Assembly: GCA_001970955.1 (NCBI GenBank)
Contig: MPUH01000010.1
Span: forward strand, 117,839-181,838
Direction of reading: 5' to 3'
Source: Stentor coeruleus
Taxonomy: Eukaryota > Ciliophora > Heterotrichea > Heterotrichida > Stentoridae
DNA: 64,000 nucleotides
Every line of letters starts with the position of its first letter. Position 1 is the first letter of the stretch. The notes under the pieces were generated by a model. That model saw only the letters and a program-made list of their open reading frames with translations. It searched no databases and was not told the DNA's origin. Positions 20,947-32,253 of this stretch are shown here, in pieces. The translations under genes and the position numbers were made by a program.

Positions 20947-21521
20947 ATAAAATAGTAGATTTGTTAAAAGTTGGGTTGTGTTAGATTTGAAGGATTTTAA
21001 TATGAGTAATTTGGAAATAATTAAGGATTTATGTTGCTGGTTTAGGTAAATTTGTATGAAATATAGTTTATGGGTATGTGTGGAAAATATTTAATCTAAG
21101 TTTGAGTTATATAATAATAAGAATACTATATAGTACTGCAATTTAATTATAAAAGTTTAGTTTGTAAATATAATTTAATGGTTTCTTTGATTTTTAATTA
21201 AAGGGCTAAGAAAGCTTTGAATTTAGGTTTCCATATTTTTATATTATAATTTCCTCAATTTATAATTNTTGTAAATATAATTTAATGGTTTCTTTGATTT
21301 TTAATTAAAGGGCTAAGAAAGCTTTGAATTTAAGTTTCCATATTTTTATATTATAATTTCCTCAATTTATAATAAAAAAATATAACCAAATCAAATCAGA
21401 TTTATATTAAATGCTAAAAAAACTTATTGAAAATAATTTCTATGCAAGGTTACTAATAAATCACTTACTTAATTATATAGATTAAGGCCTATTTTTTCAT
21501 AATCATATCACAATAATAAAC
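20947..21521. other. Intergenic region with an N-flanked duplication
   Basis: The left part is G-rich and C-poor. About 105 bp at 21162-21266 is repeated at 21269-21373 around an N at 21268, with one base difference. The rest is plain AT-rich sequence upstream of the channel gene. No open frame is accepted. Confidence 0.75.
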
Positions 21522-24500
21522 ATGGAAGAAACGAAATTCAATCTTACAACTTTAATCAAAAAGGATGAAATCGAGTATAAGCCGTGCAGTGACAAAGAAA
21601 ATTATATTGAAAATGTACTAGATAACGAAATCAAGATAGATGAGGAGGAAAATATCGTACTAACTACTGATGACTGGAAAAATATTGAACTCAGAATAGA
21701 ATTGAACAAGCCTTTTATTGAAAAATCTTTACAAGAAATTCCAGTCAACGTCAAAGGTGTTTATCTTTCTGTGATTGTATCATTTCTTTTTATCGCTCTT
21801 GCATCTTTTATTAACAGAGTTGAAGATGTTTCAAATATGAGTATCAAGATAAAATATCCTTATGAAAATACAGTCTGGGACTTAGAATCAGGGAGTACAA
21901 TTTGGGAAATAAATTCACTTAACGACCTTAGCTCTTATATAAGAAAAGTATCTATACCAGCATCATATAGCGACTTAGGTAACTTTAATGCTTTTGTAGG
22001 GATGAGATTTACCCTAAAGCTTTCAAAANATCTATACCAGCATCATATAGCGACTTAGGTAACTTTAATGCTTTTGTAGGGATGAGATTTACCCTAAAGC
22101 TTTCAAAAGTCAAAGAACAGCCTATCGAAGAGTATAGAGATGCTAAAAAATATGTTCAAGAAGATCCTGATATGGAAATAGGGACAAATTCAGCAGGACA
22201 AAAGTCTTCAAGACTAGGTATTTGGAATTATGAATCTGGTTTTGATGGAGGCGATGGATACGTTTTATATTTTTTTCCTAAAACTTCATCTCTAAATGAA
22301 GCACTAATGTCATGGAGAAAAGCTGAAAGTATTTGGATAAACAACTGGAGTTTTTCAAGTTTAGCTATAGAGTATTTGTTTCATAATAGCAATTATGCAT
22401 GTACACTATACTATTATCAAACTTTTATAAAAACCAGTGCTGGGAGTATAAAAGTGAATTCTGACTCAGTCGGGTCGTTTATTGAAAAATTCGAATCCTG
22501 GAGCGGGGAAAGTTTGACAATATTGGCCATTTTTATCATCTATTCCCTAGGCTTTTCTTTACAGATATTTAAACTAGCCCAAAACCTAATGAGAACCTGC
22601 AAAACTTTATTAATAAAAAACAAACTTGATTTAGTTTGGCATGAGTATATTGAAATAATGTCAGTTGTCTTAGCCCTTGTCTCACTTTTAATGTTCAGTC
22701 TTTATGTTATATTAAAAAGAGGCTCATTATCTTTACCAATTATCGAACCTCAACACCTAACAAATATTATAAATTATTGTCGTAATTTCCGTATGCTTGT
22801 TCAAATCACAGCATTAGCAGCTTTGTTAATTTCATTTAAAGTTATAGTCGTTCTTCGATACAAATTCCCATCATTTGGTGTACTTTTTGATACAATTTTA
22901 GGTGCTAAAACTGATATAATCAACTTTATGCTTATAACAATATTTCTATTAGTAGGATTTGTTTTTATGTCTTATATGAGTTTTGGGTATAAAATATTTG
23001 AATTTTGCACAATAGCAAAAACATTTGGGAAATTATTTGATATGGTTTTAGGTCAAGAAGATATAAAAGATAGTATGGATTTAGTGAATAAATCAATAAC
23101 TTCGATTTTTATTATTGTTTATTTAACTATGTTTTTCCTTGTGTTAGCCAACATGTTTTTAGCTATTGTTATGAGTACATATAGCGATCTTAAACAAAAA
23201 GGACAATTGATTTTAGAAGCAAAAGCTGAAATGATGGCTGAACAAAGTGAAGAATGGTTTCAAACTTTGCTTAATTTGTTGCTTTTCAGAGTAAAAAGTG
23301 TAGAAAATGATGCGATTGAGTATGAAAGGCTTCAAGAATCTATTAAAGAAGATTTGAAAGATTATGAAAAAGAAGACCTTGATGAACAGATAAAAATGCA
23401 TGAAACTTTGATTATAGCCAGCACAAAAGTTGATTTGATAAAAATTTTCAAAACGAATTTCGGAAAACTTTCCTCATTAAACAAACCAGAAATGCTAACT
23501 CATGAACAAAATATGGCTAAAATTTATAGGGTATTAAGGAAAATCCTTGAAAGAGAAGAGTTGAAAAGAAAAACCAATGATTTGCAACAAAGAAAAGTTG
23601 ACTACAATTTCAGTCTTGTTGTGCAAATGATAATTTATTTAGTATTTATTGTTATATTTATTGTTATGATATTACTAAGATTGAAAATAAACCAATCTTA
23701 CGGTATGAACAGCGCAAATAATAAGCCTTTTACAACAAATACTTATGGAAACGATTTGACCATAGAAAACACCAGGACTCAAGACGATGTATTTGATTAT
23801 TTATATGAAGTTTTTATCCCCCAAATCAGTGAAGAAAGTTTGTATAGCCATAATTATTTTATAAGCAAAAAAAGAGTTAGGATAACAATACAACAGTATT
23901 TTGTAGCACCTAATGAAAATAAATTCTCAATGAATGTTCTCAAAAATCGCTTTAATATAACGAATCTAAAATTCAAAACCACAGATTTTCGAGGTGAGCA
24001 AACAAAATCTTTATATATTTACATCAACCCAGGTACAAAAGAAACATTTAATCAATTAGGTGGTTATGTGACTTATCTTTCAACAGATACAGAAATAAAA
24101 AATATTTTAGGAAATCTTCAAAAAGATAACATACTTGGAGAATCGGGTTATTATCTAGTTTTAGAATGGATAACTTACAATGCTAACCTAAACATGTTTG
24201 CTTATTCTTATCTTAAATTTGTCCATGAAGTAAGTGGAGATATAACATATACATTATACACAAATCCTATTGAATTAGACTTTTTCCGTGATAAAATTAT
24301 TATAAGAGGCGTTTTCGAAATATTTTATTTACTTTTTACTATATACTATTTTGTCATAGAATCAATAGAATGGTATAAGTTATGGACTGAAGTTCTTAAA
24401 GAAGAAAAGATAAAAAAACAAGGGTCTCAAGCTTTAGCAAGAGTAATAGCAAAACTCCTTGGAGAAAAAGGTAAAGAAAAAGGTTGTGAGTCTGTTATAA

Positions 24501-26489
24501 CACAAGTGTTTTATGTTATAAAAAAATCTATATTCTGGATAATCAATTTTTTTATAAACATCATCAAAACAACTAAAAGATATTTTTCAAGAGATGTTTT
24601 TAATATTATTGATGTTATATCTATAACTTTATCTATTATGAACCTTTCTCAGATTTTACAATTGTTTACAAATAAGTTTATTGAAGAATTTGATATTGAA
24701 AACAGTGACAATTATGACTTATGTGGTGAATTCGCAGTTATCGACAATATAATGATATCATATAAACAAATCGTAGCTTTTAACTGTTTGATAATATTTG
24801 TCCGACTTTTGCAATTCTATAAATTTAGTAAGAAACTATCATTACTTACTGATATTTTAGATTCAGCCAAATTAGATCTGATATTTTTTATGCTTATGTT
24901 TGCTATAATCCTTTTTGCATATACACTTATGAGTTATTTACTTCTTGGACATATATTAAAAGGGTTTAGTAGTTTACCAAAAGCGCTTATAAGTTGTTAT
25001 CTTATGTTAATAGGAGAATTTCATAGTCAAGATATTTATGATGCTGATTATATTTTTGGAACCCTTTTCTTTGTTAGTCTTATTATTGTTTTTTCACTGA
25101 TTTTACTTAATATGTTCATCGCTATTATAGGTTCACATTTTGAAAGGGTTTCAGAAAACGCAGGGGACCAAGAAGCAGAAATGGGTTTTTTAAAGAAAAT
25201 ATTAAGTGTCATAATGGCTAAAAGGAAGAAAAAAAAATATTTAGATGAACCTGAATTAGGTAGTTCACAAGGTGGAGATAGTGCTAGAGAAAATAAGGAT
25301 AATGATAGAACAAGTGATGGAGATGATGAGATTTTCAATATAGAATCTGCTCCTCCTGATCCTTGTAACCCAACTTTTTGGCTTAAAACCGCTGATAATA
25401 TCGTCTTTGAAAAAAGTGAGAAAAAAATCAGCCTTTTTAAAATGAAAACCATGTCAGCTAGTTTAGAAAAAAAGAAAAAAATACTCATGCAGGCTAAAAT
25501 ACATGAAATATGTTATGTGAATTTACATATATGGAAAAACTCTGAAATCGGTGAAAGACTTAGAATGTGGAGGTCGATGGCTTTGTTAAGTAGAGAATCT
25601 GATTTAAGAGAAGTTGAAAAAGCTTTTATACAACAAACTGAAATACCTAGTATGGCTAAACTTAATAGTCATATGAAAATGCTTTGGAATTCAAATACGA
25701 AAGAGGAAAAACTTCATATGTGGATTGGTGATGACCATTTTGACCATATTGAAAGAGTAGCAGTATGGAATTCTCTTGAGTTTAATAAAGAAACATTTGA
25801 TATTGAAAAAGATCAGCTTAAAAAAACATGGAAAAAAAATCTAAGTCATAGTGAAAAACTTGAAAAAGTAAGGAAAATTATATCAACTCATTATAAGATG
25901 ATTCATGAAATTAAAGATTTTAATGGAAAAAATAAAACTCAAGCTGTACTTGCATGTGGGGAACTTGAAGACTTTAAATTAATGCTTTGGTGAAAAACTT
26001 GAAAAAGTAAGGAAAATTATATCAACTCATTATAAGATAATTCATGAAATTAAAGATTTTAATGGAAAAAATAAAACTCAAGCTGTACTTGCATGTGGGG
26101 AACTTGAAGACTTTAAATTAATGCTTTGGCTTGGGCTTAGTTATAATGAATATTGGTTAAAATGCTTGTTTATGAATCAACCTGATGCTTGTGAAGCAGA
26201 AATTATAGCGTATTTGAATTTAGCTTTGAATGAAGATAGTATTTTTGCCCTTGATGGAATGGATTATGGATTAGAAGAACTTATAGATGGGATGATTTAT
26301 GATTGGGTTGAAGCAAAAGCTATGCTAATGACTGAGATACAAAGGAAAAATGAAATTAAAAGCCAGATTGAATGCAATGAACATGATATTAAGGCTTTGA
26401 ATGATTATAAACTTTTTGTTATAAAAGATGTTGAGAAACAAAAAAGAGTATGCAAAGAACTTACGTTAGAATATGATAGATATAAGTAA
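21522..26489 (+). CDS. Polycystin-like channel with two tandem pore modules, split by two duplications
   Basis: The raw frame breaks twice. At 22029 an N is flanked by a 79-bp duplication (21950-22028, 22030-22108); at 25852-26129 a 139-bp tandem duplication without N introduces a TGA. Removing one copy at each gives one 1582-residue protein. The N-terminal half has a membrane segment near 80-98, a PKD-like extracellular domain (GGDGYVLYFFPKTSS), five more helices and a pore/S6 ending ANMFLAIVMSTYSDL. The C-terminal half repeats this: a helix MIIYLVFIVIFIVMILL, a polycystin domain (TFNQLGGYVTYLSTDTEI), helices, a pore-like stretch (SCYLMLIGEFHSQ) and S6 LLNMFIAIIGSHFERV. Polycystin-2 has one such module per chain, so this is effectively a fused pair. 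A long cytosolic tail follows. It is probably a cation channel, perhaps ciliary; ion selectivity cannot be read. Confidence 0.85.
21950..22108. repeat. 79-bp direct duplication around N at 22029
   Basis: Bases 21950-22028 and 22030-22108 are identical. Collapsing them restores the channel frame exactly (507 nt before, frame kept after). Confidence 0.92.
25852..26129. repeat. 139-bp tandem duplication without N, breaking the channel gene
   Basis: Bases 25852-25990 and 25991-26129 are adjacent copies with one difference (GATGATTC against GATAATTC). The length is not a multiple of three, so the second copy makes an immediate TGA. Removing one copy lets the protein continue LMLWLGLSYNEYWLKC for another 120 codons. 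Confidence 0.92.
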
Positions 26490-26695
26490 GTATTTGATTA
26501 TTTTATAGATCATTTTTGTATTTTTTCTTATAAGTTTATATCAAATTGCTATGGAATTTTTATTTTATATTCTAAAATTCTAAGATTTATAACGATTTTC
26601 CAATGATTTATTATAGAAAATATTTAAAAGTCCTACAAGAAAAACCGACACACCATTTTTATAACAAATTTTATATATATTTTAATACTTTCATT

Positions 26696-27280
26696 CTAAT
26701 TATTTGTTACAAGAATTCTAAAGCTTTTAGCCTTTTTTTGCTCTCCCGTCATATCAATTGTGTTTAATTTATAATCCGAGGTTTTTTCTATTTGATTTTT
26801 TATAGCTTTTGTGTTTAATTGTATTTTTGTAAGAAAGTCTCGAGAAAGTTTTCGCAAGTGTTTTCCGTTTTCTTTTTCTATAAAAATATCTTGTGAAGAC
26901 TGTCTTCCCATGCCAAAAAGTTTATTTATTTTTATGCTATTTGTATCTATATGTGATTCTATAGTAATTTTTGAATTAACTGATCTAAATAGGCTGTTAT
27001 TTTTAAAAAGCCTTGCTTCTTTGAGTTTTTGCATTCTTTTTGCAGGTGACGATTGAGAGCTTTTTACAAATCTTTTGTCTTTATGCATATGAATTGGTGG
27101 AGGTTTGTTGTATTCATATATTAAAGCTGATGTGTAAAGTGAGTCATGGATTGTACTTAGAGCTTTATCTCCGTATACACGACTTGATACTTTTTTATGT
27201 ATATTGTATATTTTTTTCAAGTTTTTAGGCATACTATCTAATATGACTATCTTTGCCGAACTTTTTGATTTGATGTCCAT
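26696..27280 (-). CDS. Basic hypothetical protein
   Basis: This is a 194-residue protein from ATG 27280 to TAG 26696, convergent with the channel gene. It is Lys/Ser-rich, with stretches such as KNLKKIYNIHKKVSSRVYGD and SQSSPAKRMQKLKEARLFKN. No membrane segment, coiled coil of note or known domain is seen. The SP motifs (QSSPAKR) could be proline-directed phosphorylation sites; this is inference. The composition is soluble and coding-like, and the flanks show the usual skew pattern, so I accept the gene without a function. Confidence 0.6.
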   Translation of the reverse strand: MDIKSKSSAKIVILDSMPKNLKKIYNIHKKVSSRVYGDKALSTIHDSLYTSALIYEYNKPPPIHMHKDKRFVKSSQSSPAKRMQKLKEARLFKNNSLFRSVNSKITIESHIDTNSIKINKLFGMGRQSSQDIFIEKENGKHLRKLSRDFLTKIQLNTKAIKNQIEKTSDYKLNTIDMTGEQKKAKSFRILVTNN

Positions 27281-27971
27281 TTTTAAAATCTTTTGTTTTT
27301 AAGTTTATATTTATAGGAACCATAATGGATTATATGAAATTATTGTTGGATATGTTAAAATGGATTATTTGGGTTTTTATAGTGTAAAAAAGATTTTTGA
27401 GTTTGGTTTTGATAAGGATTGGGATATTTTTGGGATAAGGTGTTGGTTTTGATGTATATGGTTTATGAAAGTAAGCGCGAAATTTGGGTATTAGTGGTTT
27501 TATTGAGGATTATGATAATTTATAGGATTTTGTAATTTGAGAATGAACACTATGTTGAAAATGCAATATTTTAAATCTAACAATTTTATAATATTAAATC
27601 CACGATGACCTTGAGGAACTTAATAGCAAGATCGAAGATTTTTTTTTATATTTAATGGGCGAATATTGTTGGAATTAGTTTATCTAAAAAAAAGTTATAT
27701 TTCATAGTCTACATGAGCTTTAAAATTCTAGCTAAAAAAGTATTACTAAGTTAAAAAACACTAAATTTTAAACAGACGGAAGAATTTGGGCTGACTTTTA
27801 AACCTAAGAAGAATTAAGAAATTGTATATTCACTGGGAACTATAGAAACTATCTAATGAACAAAATACTATATCTAAAATCCTATAACCAAAAACTTTAG
27901 TTCATTTTTCTACAATTTCTATATGAATTATTTTAAGATATATTGAGTAATTTTATTAATAATATAAAATA
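27281..27971. other. Divergent intergenic region
   Basis: Bases 27300-27550 are G-rich and C-poor on the + strand. The last 150 bases before 27972 lean to C. No gene is seen. Confidence 0.6.
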
Positions 27972-29534
27972 ATGTTAGGGATAGATAAAGAGTGTTTCGA
28001 AGATTATTTCTACGATAATCCAGGTCTACTAGAAAACTCAGAAAAAACCATAAAAGATCTCAAAAGAATTCTTGAGGAAAACCCAGTTTACCACTATAAG
28101 AAAGAATTAGGAACTTTAAAAATAAGCCCTGAAGACGAAAATTCTCTCTACAGTTTTCTCTGCCTTCGAAAATTCCATATCGAAATAGCCAAGCATCAAA
28201 TAAAATTTCAAACCCTACGTTCAATCCTCAATGGCATAAATTTCTCAAAAATCAAAATCGAAAATCTTTTTGCCTCCTTTATTCAACCATGTTCATTTAA
28301 CATCCTATGCAAAATTTTTAAAGTCTTATCAAGATGCCAAGAACTAAATTTTATCAAAGATGAAATGGAAGGATTTATAATCGTTCAAATTCTAGCTTAT
28401 CTGAATACTGAAATCCTAGACCATAGTGAAAAATTCACAACATTAAGACTTTTATCTAGTTGCAAGAATGATAATTTAATACTAGAAGAAGCATGTAAAA
28501 TACTTGAATTAAAGTTTGAAATGACTACAACAGAAAATCGAATTTTATCTAAAACAAAACTAGCTAATTATGTTCCAAATGATTTTTATCAAAATCCAAT
28601 AGAATTTCAAGAAAAAAAATCCCAACTGCCAATTCAAAGCCGGGAACAATTCGAACTTGGGGAACAAATTCATGCTAGACATCCAAATAAATCACGTAGG
28701 AGAACGCTTGGGATACACAAAATCATACAAAATATTATCCCTGAAAAAAAACTTGTTGCAAAAGTAACAAAATCTGATTGTTTGAGCAAATTAAATCAAG
28801 AAGAAGCTGATTTATTAGTCGAGATGAAATCAACAGAAAATATTGTTGAAGTTTTTGGGGTTATTTTAGAAGAAAATCCATATACTTTGTATATAATATT
28901 AGAAGAGGCTCCATTAACTTTAGCTAAAAATATCGAAAAATGGCATTCAAGAGATTTATATTATAGGCAAAATCATCAAGATGAACGTGAAAGTGAAGCT
29001 TTGAGTTTATTGAAACAAATGCTTGAAGCTATTATGGCTTTAAGATCTAAAAATATATGGCATAGGGATATTAAACCTGATAATATTTTAGTGTTTAATG
29101 AAGGATACAGAACTGTTTATAAATTAACTGATTTTGATGTATCTAGAAAACATAAAAGATGTGATTATGGAGATACTGTTGAAAGCCATTTGATTCAAGT
29201 TGGTACTGGTAGTTATATTGCTCCTGAACTTATAAGTGGTAAAATTTATATGGATAAATTCAATGTTAAGAATATAAACTATAACAAATCTGATGTTTAC
29301 TCGCTTGGAATAACTGTTTATGAATTTTTGTTTACGTTATCGGAAGGGAAAATAAATTGTTATATGGATGAATTACAAAGTATTATAAATAGACGTTTGG
29401 AAGATAATGTTAGGAATAAAACACTTAAGGAATATTTGAGAGAAATGCTTTGTGTAAACTGTAAGGCAAGAATCAGTTTTGCTAATTTGTATAAGTTGAT
29501 TCAAGATGAGGATGAAACATTTATTGAACAATAG
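27972..29534 (+). CDS. Divergent protein kinase with DFD in place of DFG
   Basis: This is a 520-residue protein. Residues 1-225 are helical and leucine-rich, without a recognised domain (LRSILNGINFSKIKIENLFA). The kinase domain starts near 225. The glycine loop is poorly conserved, the VAIK lysine is K264 (KLVAKVTK), the catalytic loop is WHRDIKPDNIL (HRD at 364-366), the metal site reads LTDFDVS (DFD at 387-389), and the activation segment ends GTGSYIAPEL with APE at 417-419. A short C-lobe follows with DVYSLGITVYEFLF. HRD Asp, the Asn of KPDN and the first metal Asp are all present, so catalysis is plausible despite DFD. The closest group cannot be named; ciliates have large lineage-specific kinase expansions. 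No intron is needed. Confidence 0.85.
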   Translation: MLGIDKECFEDYFYDNPGLLENSEKTIKDLKRILEENPVYHYKKELGTLKISPEDENSLYSFLCLRKFHIEIAKHQIKFQTLRSILNGINFSKIKIENLFASFIQPCSFNILCKIFKVLSRCQELNFIKDEMEGFIIVQILAYLNTEILDHSEKFTTLRLLSSCKNDNLILEEACKILELKFEMTTTENRILSKTKLANYVPNDFYQNPIEFQEKKSQLPIQSREQFELGEQIHARHPNKSRRRTLGIHKIIQNIIPEKKLVAKVTKSDCLSKLNQEEADLLVEMKSTENIVEVFGVILEENPYTLYIILEEAPLTLAKNIEKWHSRDLYYRQNHQDERESEALSLLKQMLEAIMALRSKNIWHRDIKPDNILVFNEGYRTVYKLTDFDVSRKHKRCDYGDTVESHLIQVGTGSYIAPELISGKIYMDKFNVKNINYNKSDVYSLGITVYEFLFTLSEGKINCYMDELQSIINRRLEDNVRNKTLKEYLREMLCVNCKARISFANLYKLIQDEDETFIEQ

Positions 29535-29703
29535 GAAAATTTTGTTTTGATAGTTTTTTTTAATTTAATAAATGTGTTATTGATTTTTTAGGTATTGTAT
29601 ATAGAAAATAATATAAAATATCAGTGATAACTGTCAAAAATAAGCCTCTAATTTTTTAAAATCTTATTATAAAATCTACAAAGCGTAAAAAAAAATTCTT
29701 AAA

Positions 29704-30147
29704 CTAATGACTTATAATTCTTTCAAAATTCTTCACAAAATCCACTTTCTCATCTTCTTGCAAACTTTGTATAATTTCTTGCAGTTTTTCATCTTCAATA
29801 TCTGGATAATGTTTTTTCATTACATGCTGAAATATATCAACTTCAACTTTTCCTTCATTTTCAACATCAAACACCTTAAATGATTCTAAAAGTTCATTTT
29901 CAGGATCGAATTCTTTATACTTTTTCTTCATAATTTCTACAAATTTATCAAAGTCAAAGTAGTTTTTGTTTTCACTTAAAAGTTGTTCTTTTATCTTATC
30001 TATTTCGCTTTCCATAGGAAAAGATCCACAACCTCTCATAAGAGTTCCTAGTCCTTCTATTTCAACAGTTCCTTCCATTTGTCTGTCAAATAAATCAAAA
30101 ATCGACTTCATTTCTTTAATCTCATCATCTGTGAATTCTTTAGTCAT
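29704..30147 (-). CDS. Calmodulin-like EF-hand protein with degenerate Ca2+ loops
   Basis: This is a 147-residue protein with the calmodulin size and spacing. EF-hand 1 is IKEMKSIFDLFDRQMEGTVE, where the loop begins DRQMEG but ends in Gly instead of Glu at position 12. The second hand is near FDFDKFVEIM. The third is ESFKVFDVENEGKVEVD, again lacking the final Glu. The fourth is vestigial (QEDEKVDFVKNFERII). Poor metal ligands with a preserved helix-loop-helix layout resemble myosin essential/regulatory light chains or dynein light chains more than calmodulin itself. A structural light-chain role is therefore more likely than Ca2+ sensing; this is inference. Confidence 0.8.
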   Translation of the reverse strand: MTKEFTDDEIKEMKSIFDLFDRQMEGTVEIEGLGTLMRGCGSFPMESEIDKIKEQLLSENKNYFDFDKFVEIMKKKYKEFDPENELLESFKVFDVENEGKVEVDIFQHVMKKHYPDIEDEKLQEIIQSLQEDEKVDFVKNFERIISH

Positions 30148-30375
30148 TTTATTATAAAATATTGTAAATGGAATATTTTTTCATAGAATGAATTTGAATA
30201 TGTTATTTTTATATTTGATGTGATTAGAAAACAGAAATTTGATTAAAAATTTTGCGTATCAGACAGCAAAACAAAATTTTATGTGAGGATTTTTATTTAA
30301 AGAATAAACTTAATTGATGGAATATAAGTATGAATAATATTGAATGAATAAAGACAAAATAGACTAAAAATCTAA

Positions 30376-31552
30376 ATGTGGCAAAAACTTACAAATATCC
30401 ATGGAGGAAAACTACGACCAATTTTTATAGTGATTCATTTAAGCTTGGTTGGATTTACAATTTATATTGTTGAGGCTCTAAAAAAGTTCACTGAGATATC
30501 TTTACTATTTTGGTAATAAATATTCAGGATTGTAGCGATTTTGTCTGAAATATTATATGCCTTTACTGCATATAGGTCTCCAGGTTACGTCACAAGCAAA
30601 GATACAATGAAAAAGTCATTTTCCTCAACAACAAATCCTCCAACACCTTACGTTATAGAGCTTGAAGAACGAGTAGAAGCAATTGCCAGTTCAAACAGTG
30701 AAGGTCCTGAAGATTTTATCAAAAGTTCTGAAGAAGTAAGTGCNAGAAGCAATTGCCAGTTCAAACAGTGAAGGTCCTGAAGATTTTATCAAAAGTTCTG
30801 AAGAAGTAAGTGCCCATCAAATTTCCCCAAAATCATCAGATGAGGCTCAAGAGTCCCATAAAAGTGAACCATCATCTAAAGTTATCTTCACTCTTCAAAC
30901 CTTAATGGCCAATGATCAAAATTGCCCATCAAAAAGTTCATTAATAATCCCACCATTGCTAAAAAAGCATAGATCTCCTTTACCTAAATTTGAAAGACAC
31001 AGTTGTCCAAGACCACATCATATAGAAAATGAAGAAAAAATCATAAGTGAAGTAGAAAAGCCTTTCTTTTTACCAAGATATTGTATGAGCTGTTGCTTAG
31101 AACAACCAGTAAGGGCAAAACATTGTAATATATGTAAAAAATGTGTTCATAGATATGATCATCATTGCTCATGGCTTGGTAATTGTATTGGGGAAAGGAA
31201 CTATTTTTATTACTATATCTATTTGATATCTCAATCTTTGGAGTTATCGTTAGGAATATATTTTTTAATTGACAGCATAAAAATCACAGCTTTTATGGCA
31301 GTGCCGATTATTGAAATTGTTGTATTCGTCCCTGTTGGGATTTTCTCAATATTTTTGTTAACTCTTCATACTTATTTGATTTCAAAAGATATGACAACTT
31401 GGGAGCTTATTTCATGGAAAAGGATTAGTTATCTTGGAAGTAAGAAAAAATCACCTTTTGATTTTGGACTTGTAAAAAACTGGGTTCTTTATATCACTTC
31501 TTCTCAGGTTAGAGATTGGAATAAACTCAAACTTAAAGATAACATTGAATAA
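30376..31552 (+). CDS. DHHC palmitoyltransferase, one 15-nt intron, one assembly duplication
   Basis: The true start is ATG 30376, found by adding an upstream exon: MWQKLTNIHGGKLRPIFIVI gives membrane helix 1. The intron 30513-30527 (GTAATAAATATTCAG) is removed, and helix 2 follows (LLFWIVAILSEILYAF). An N at 30744 with a 69-bp duplication (30675-30743, 30745-30813) breaks the raw frame. After collapsing it the protein has 363 residues. The cysteine-rich domain reads YCMSCCLEQPVRAKHCNICK then VHRYDHHCSWLGNCIGERNY, with the catalytic DHHC. Helices 3 and 4 and a short cytosolic tail complete the four-helix DHHC layout. The Ser-rich insert before the domain is unusual. The family transfers palmitate to cysteines of membrane proteins. 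Confidence 0.92.
30675..30813. repeat. 69-bp direct duplication around N at 30744
   Basis: Bases 30675-30743 and 30745-30813 are identical. One copy must be removed to read the DHHC gene. Confidence 0.92.
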
Positions 31553-31641
31553 TAAATACAATAGTCTTACTTTATAATGAAAATTTTTATTACACAATAT
31601 TCTTCCTATATGAATAATAAGCGCAAAAATAATATATATAA

Positions 31642-32253
31642 ATGATAAACAGCCCTTCACTAAAACTATTTTATTGTCACTCTTGCAAAACAAGTTCTCA
31701 AATTGACATATCAAACCTTCTGTGTCCTAAATGCAACTCTGATTTTTTAGAAGAAGGAAAACTTCAAGAACCCAATCCTGATGAAAATTTAAGAGTTTCT
31801 GACTCAGATGAGTCACCTTTTAGTTCTGATTATAACCATTCAGATGTTGAAGAACAATCCATTAGCTCAGAAAGGAGTTTTTCATCTCTTTTTATGCAAT
31901 TTGGAAGAGAAAATCCCCCAGAACCAAGAGAGGGGCATGCATCGATTATGAGTCCTTTTGACATGTTTGGCTTACATGCTTTCCCAGGGAGGATTAGATT
32001 ACAAGATATTTTTCATATGGTTCAAGAAAATAGAAGGCATGCACCGGTTAGTGATGAAGCTATAAATGAACTTGAAACTTTACCTGTTGATGTTGGGCTT
32101 ACTGAATGCGATTGCAAAATTTGTGGGGAGTTTTTCAAAATGAATGAGAAAGCCACGCATCTTGAATGCATTCATGTTTTTCATGAGGTTTGCCTTTTAC
32201 CTTGGCTTAAAATCAAAAATTCCTGTCCTGTTTGCAGGCAAATAATTTACTAA
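31642..32253 (+). CDS. RING-H2 E3 ubiquitin ligase, RNF126/RNF115-like
   Basis: This is a 203-residue protein. The N-terminus has a zinc-ribbon pair (FYCHSCKTSSQ ... LLCPKCNSDFLEE) like the ubiquitin-binding zinc finger of RNF115/126. The middle is acidic and serine-rich. The C-terminal RING-H2 reads CKICGEFFKMNEKATHLECI then HVFHEVCLLPWL and SCPVCRQ, with the C3H2C3 ligand order. The approach LETLPVDVGL matches the usual IxxLP segment before this RING subgroup. The gene starts 89 bp after the DHHC stop on the same strand. The family ubiquitinates membrane receptors and mislocalised proteins with E2 partners; the target here is unknown. Confidence 0.88.
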   Translation: MINSPSLKLFYCHSCKTSSQIDISNLLCPKCNSDFLEEGKLQEPNPDENLRVSDSDESPFSSDYNHSDVEEQSISSERSFSSLFMQFGRENPPEPREGHASIMSPFDMFGLHAFPGRIRLQDIFHMVQENRRHAPVSDEAINELETLPVDVGLTECDCKICGEFFKMNEKATHLECIHVFHEVCLLPWLKIKNSCPVCRQIIY

